The notes under the pieces: generated by a model
Told to the model about the DNA's origin: nothing
The model's input: only the letters and a program-made list of their open reading frames with translations
The model's database searches: none
Assembly: GCA_963924555.1 (NCBI GenBank)
Contig: OZ004583.1
Coordinates: 4,497,501 to 4,561,500 of the forward strand
Reading direction: 5' to 3'
Origin: Crambe crambe
Taxonomy: Eukaryota; Porifera; Demospongiae; Poecilosclerida; Crambeidae
Length of the DNA stretch: 64,000 nucleotides
Program-made: the position numbers and the translations under genes
Shown: piece by piece, positions 63,801-64,000 of the stretch
Layout: every line of letters begins with the position of its first letter
How positions within the stretch are numbered: the stretch's first letter is position 1

Positions 63801-64000
63801 ATCTTCATATCCATGCTTATTGATCAATTCATTCAACTGTCGATCAATCTCACAGATTTTCTCTTCAGCATTGGAACCAAGGAGATCCTTGTGTGTGCCT
63901 ACTATAAAAACAAGAGGTTGGTGGGTCTTGACGTCACTTTGTCTAGTTATATCCATGGCATCGACACTAGCAAGGCACTGCAGCAGAGCATCCTCTGTGC
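60899..64000 (-). CDS. Roc-COR GTPase with Death domain (ROCO-like), 5' end outside window
   Basis: Minus-strand exons: 64000-62672, 62525-62487, 61721-61659, 61315-61061 and 60992-60899 or -60930. All junctions are phase 1 and have GTGAGT/GTAACA/GTAATT donors. The first exon starts inside a Roc GTPase domain (LVFIVGTHKDLLG, whose T-H-K-D is the guanine-specificity motif) and continues through a COR domain (ISYLQFSLDLENMKKSII, IRYF-like GRIKYFPVKGLHNIVVREPQ) to a Cys-rich end (FCCKCNLCSLNH). The fourth exon is a Death domain: VTKQLTDLTDKQLLLLGGAL, LVEAWLNRADNVL, PTWRSLIKALDEI. The last piece either ends SCEFNNNYGAS at TAA (60899-60901) or splices further. Roc-COR-Death proteins are thought to signal in stress or immunity; the ligand is unknown. 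The long third intron holds the TTAA MITE at 61766-62356. Confidence 0.85.
61766..62356. mobile_element. GGGTG/TTAA MITE, copy B, in intron of the ROCO-like gene
   Basis: Fuller copy of the family (591 bases), with TTAA on both sides. It contains AACACAATAGCAGCTGCTGC, TTCCAAGTGGTCATTGAGAT and GCAACCATGTGTGGGCGGAG as in copy A. Sits between exons 62487 and 61721 without disturbing their splice sites. Confidence 0.85.

Noticed and set aside
1-64000. tRNA, rRNA or snRNA genes
   Set aside because: No tRNA-like A and B box pair with foldable arms and no rRNA segment was recognised on either strand by eye; a covariance-model scan would be needed to exclude small RNAs.

Overview
The window looks like metazoan nuclear DNA, most likely from a demosponge close to Amphimedon. 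This rests on AT-rich, CTAGCTAG-rich sequence, very short introns with GTAAGT/GTGAGT donors, phase-1 micro-exons, a Roc-COR GTPase joined to a Death domain, HECT and SET genes of a type expanded in early animals, and an unusually dense mix of DNA transposons, MITEs and LTR-element remnants. The species call is inference. I see no rRNA, tRNA or CRISPR.

Host-like genes. (1) A micro-exon gene encoding a Gly-rich then Glu-rich protein on + (about 6649-8069). (2) A KMT5A-like SET domain start on + (10817-11256), followed by a broken PHD finger. (3) A HECT E3 ligase gene on + (about 12031-14040) whose exons all splice in frame, but which has a TAA 17 codons before the conserved HECT tail. (4) A type II membrane protein with a coiled coil and a fibrinogen-like/WDGAGC ectodomain on - (24867-26138), with two broken copies at 56045-57042 and 57209-57722. 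(5) An ornithine-decarboxylase-like last exon on - (59239-59430). (6) A Roc-COR-Death gene on - (about 60899-64000), 5' end outside the window.

Mobile DNA fills most of the rest. There is a Helitron remnant with PIF1-helicase C-terminus and OTU protease (4867-6072), two pogo-type elements (14612-15796, and a deletion derivative with clear 23-bp terminal inverted repeats at 50491-52258), a hAT transposase remnant (41160-41790), and a pipsqueak-type HTH remnant (29009-29173). Fossils of Gypsy-type LTR elements lie at 29225-32770, 35471-35900, 50130-50470 and 12950-13085, and a Penelope-like RT scrap at 8995-9290. MITEs fall into recognisable families: a long-hairpin family (8341, 27211, 53692), a GGCCACTATT/TAA family (26220, 26651), a GGGTG/TTAA family (59937, 61766, partial 49919), and CAGGG-ended elements with 5-bp target duplications and G/C homopolymer tracts (23248, 59563). 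A 1.15-kb foldback (27488-28642) and several satellite arrays complete the picture.

The most notable points are a duplicated module around the Helitron OTU domain, the micro-exon Gly-rich gene, the paralogous lectin-like locus that supplies an empty site dating a 1350-bp insertion, the near-intact HECT gene with a late stop, and the CAGGG element group. Exon models were made by eye from splice signals and reading phase, so boundaries are provisional.
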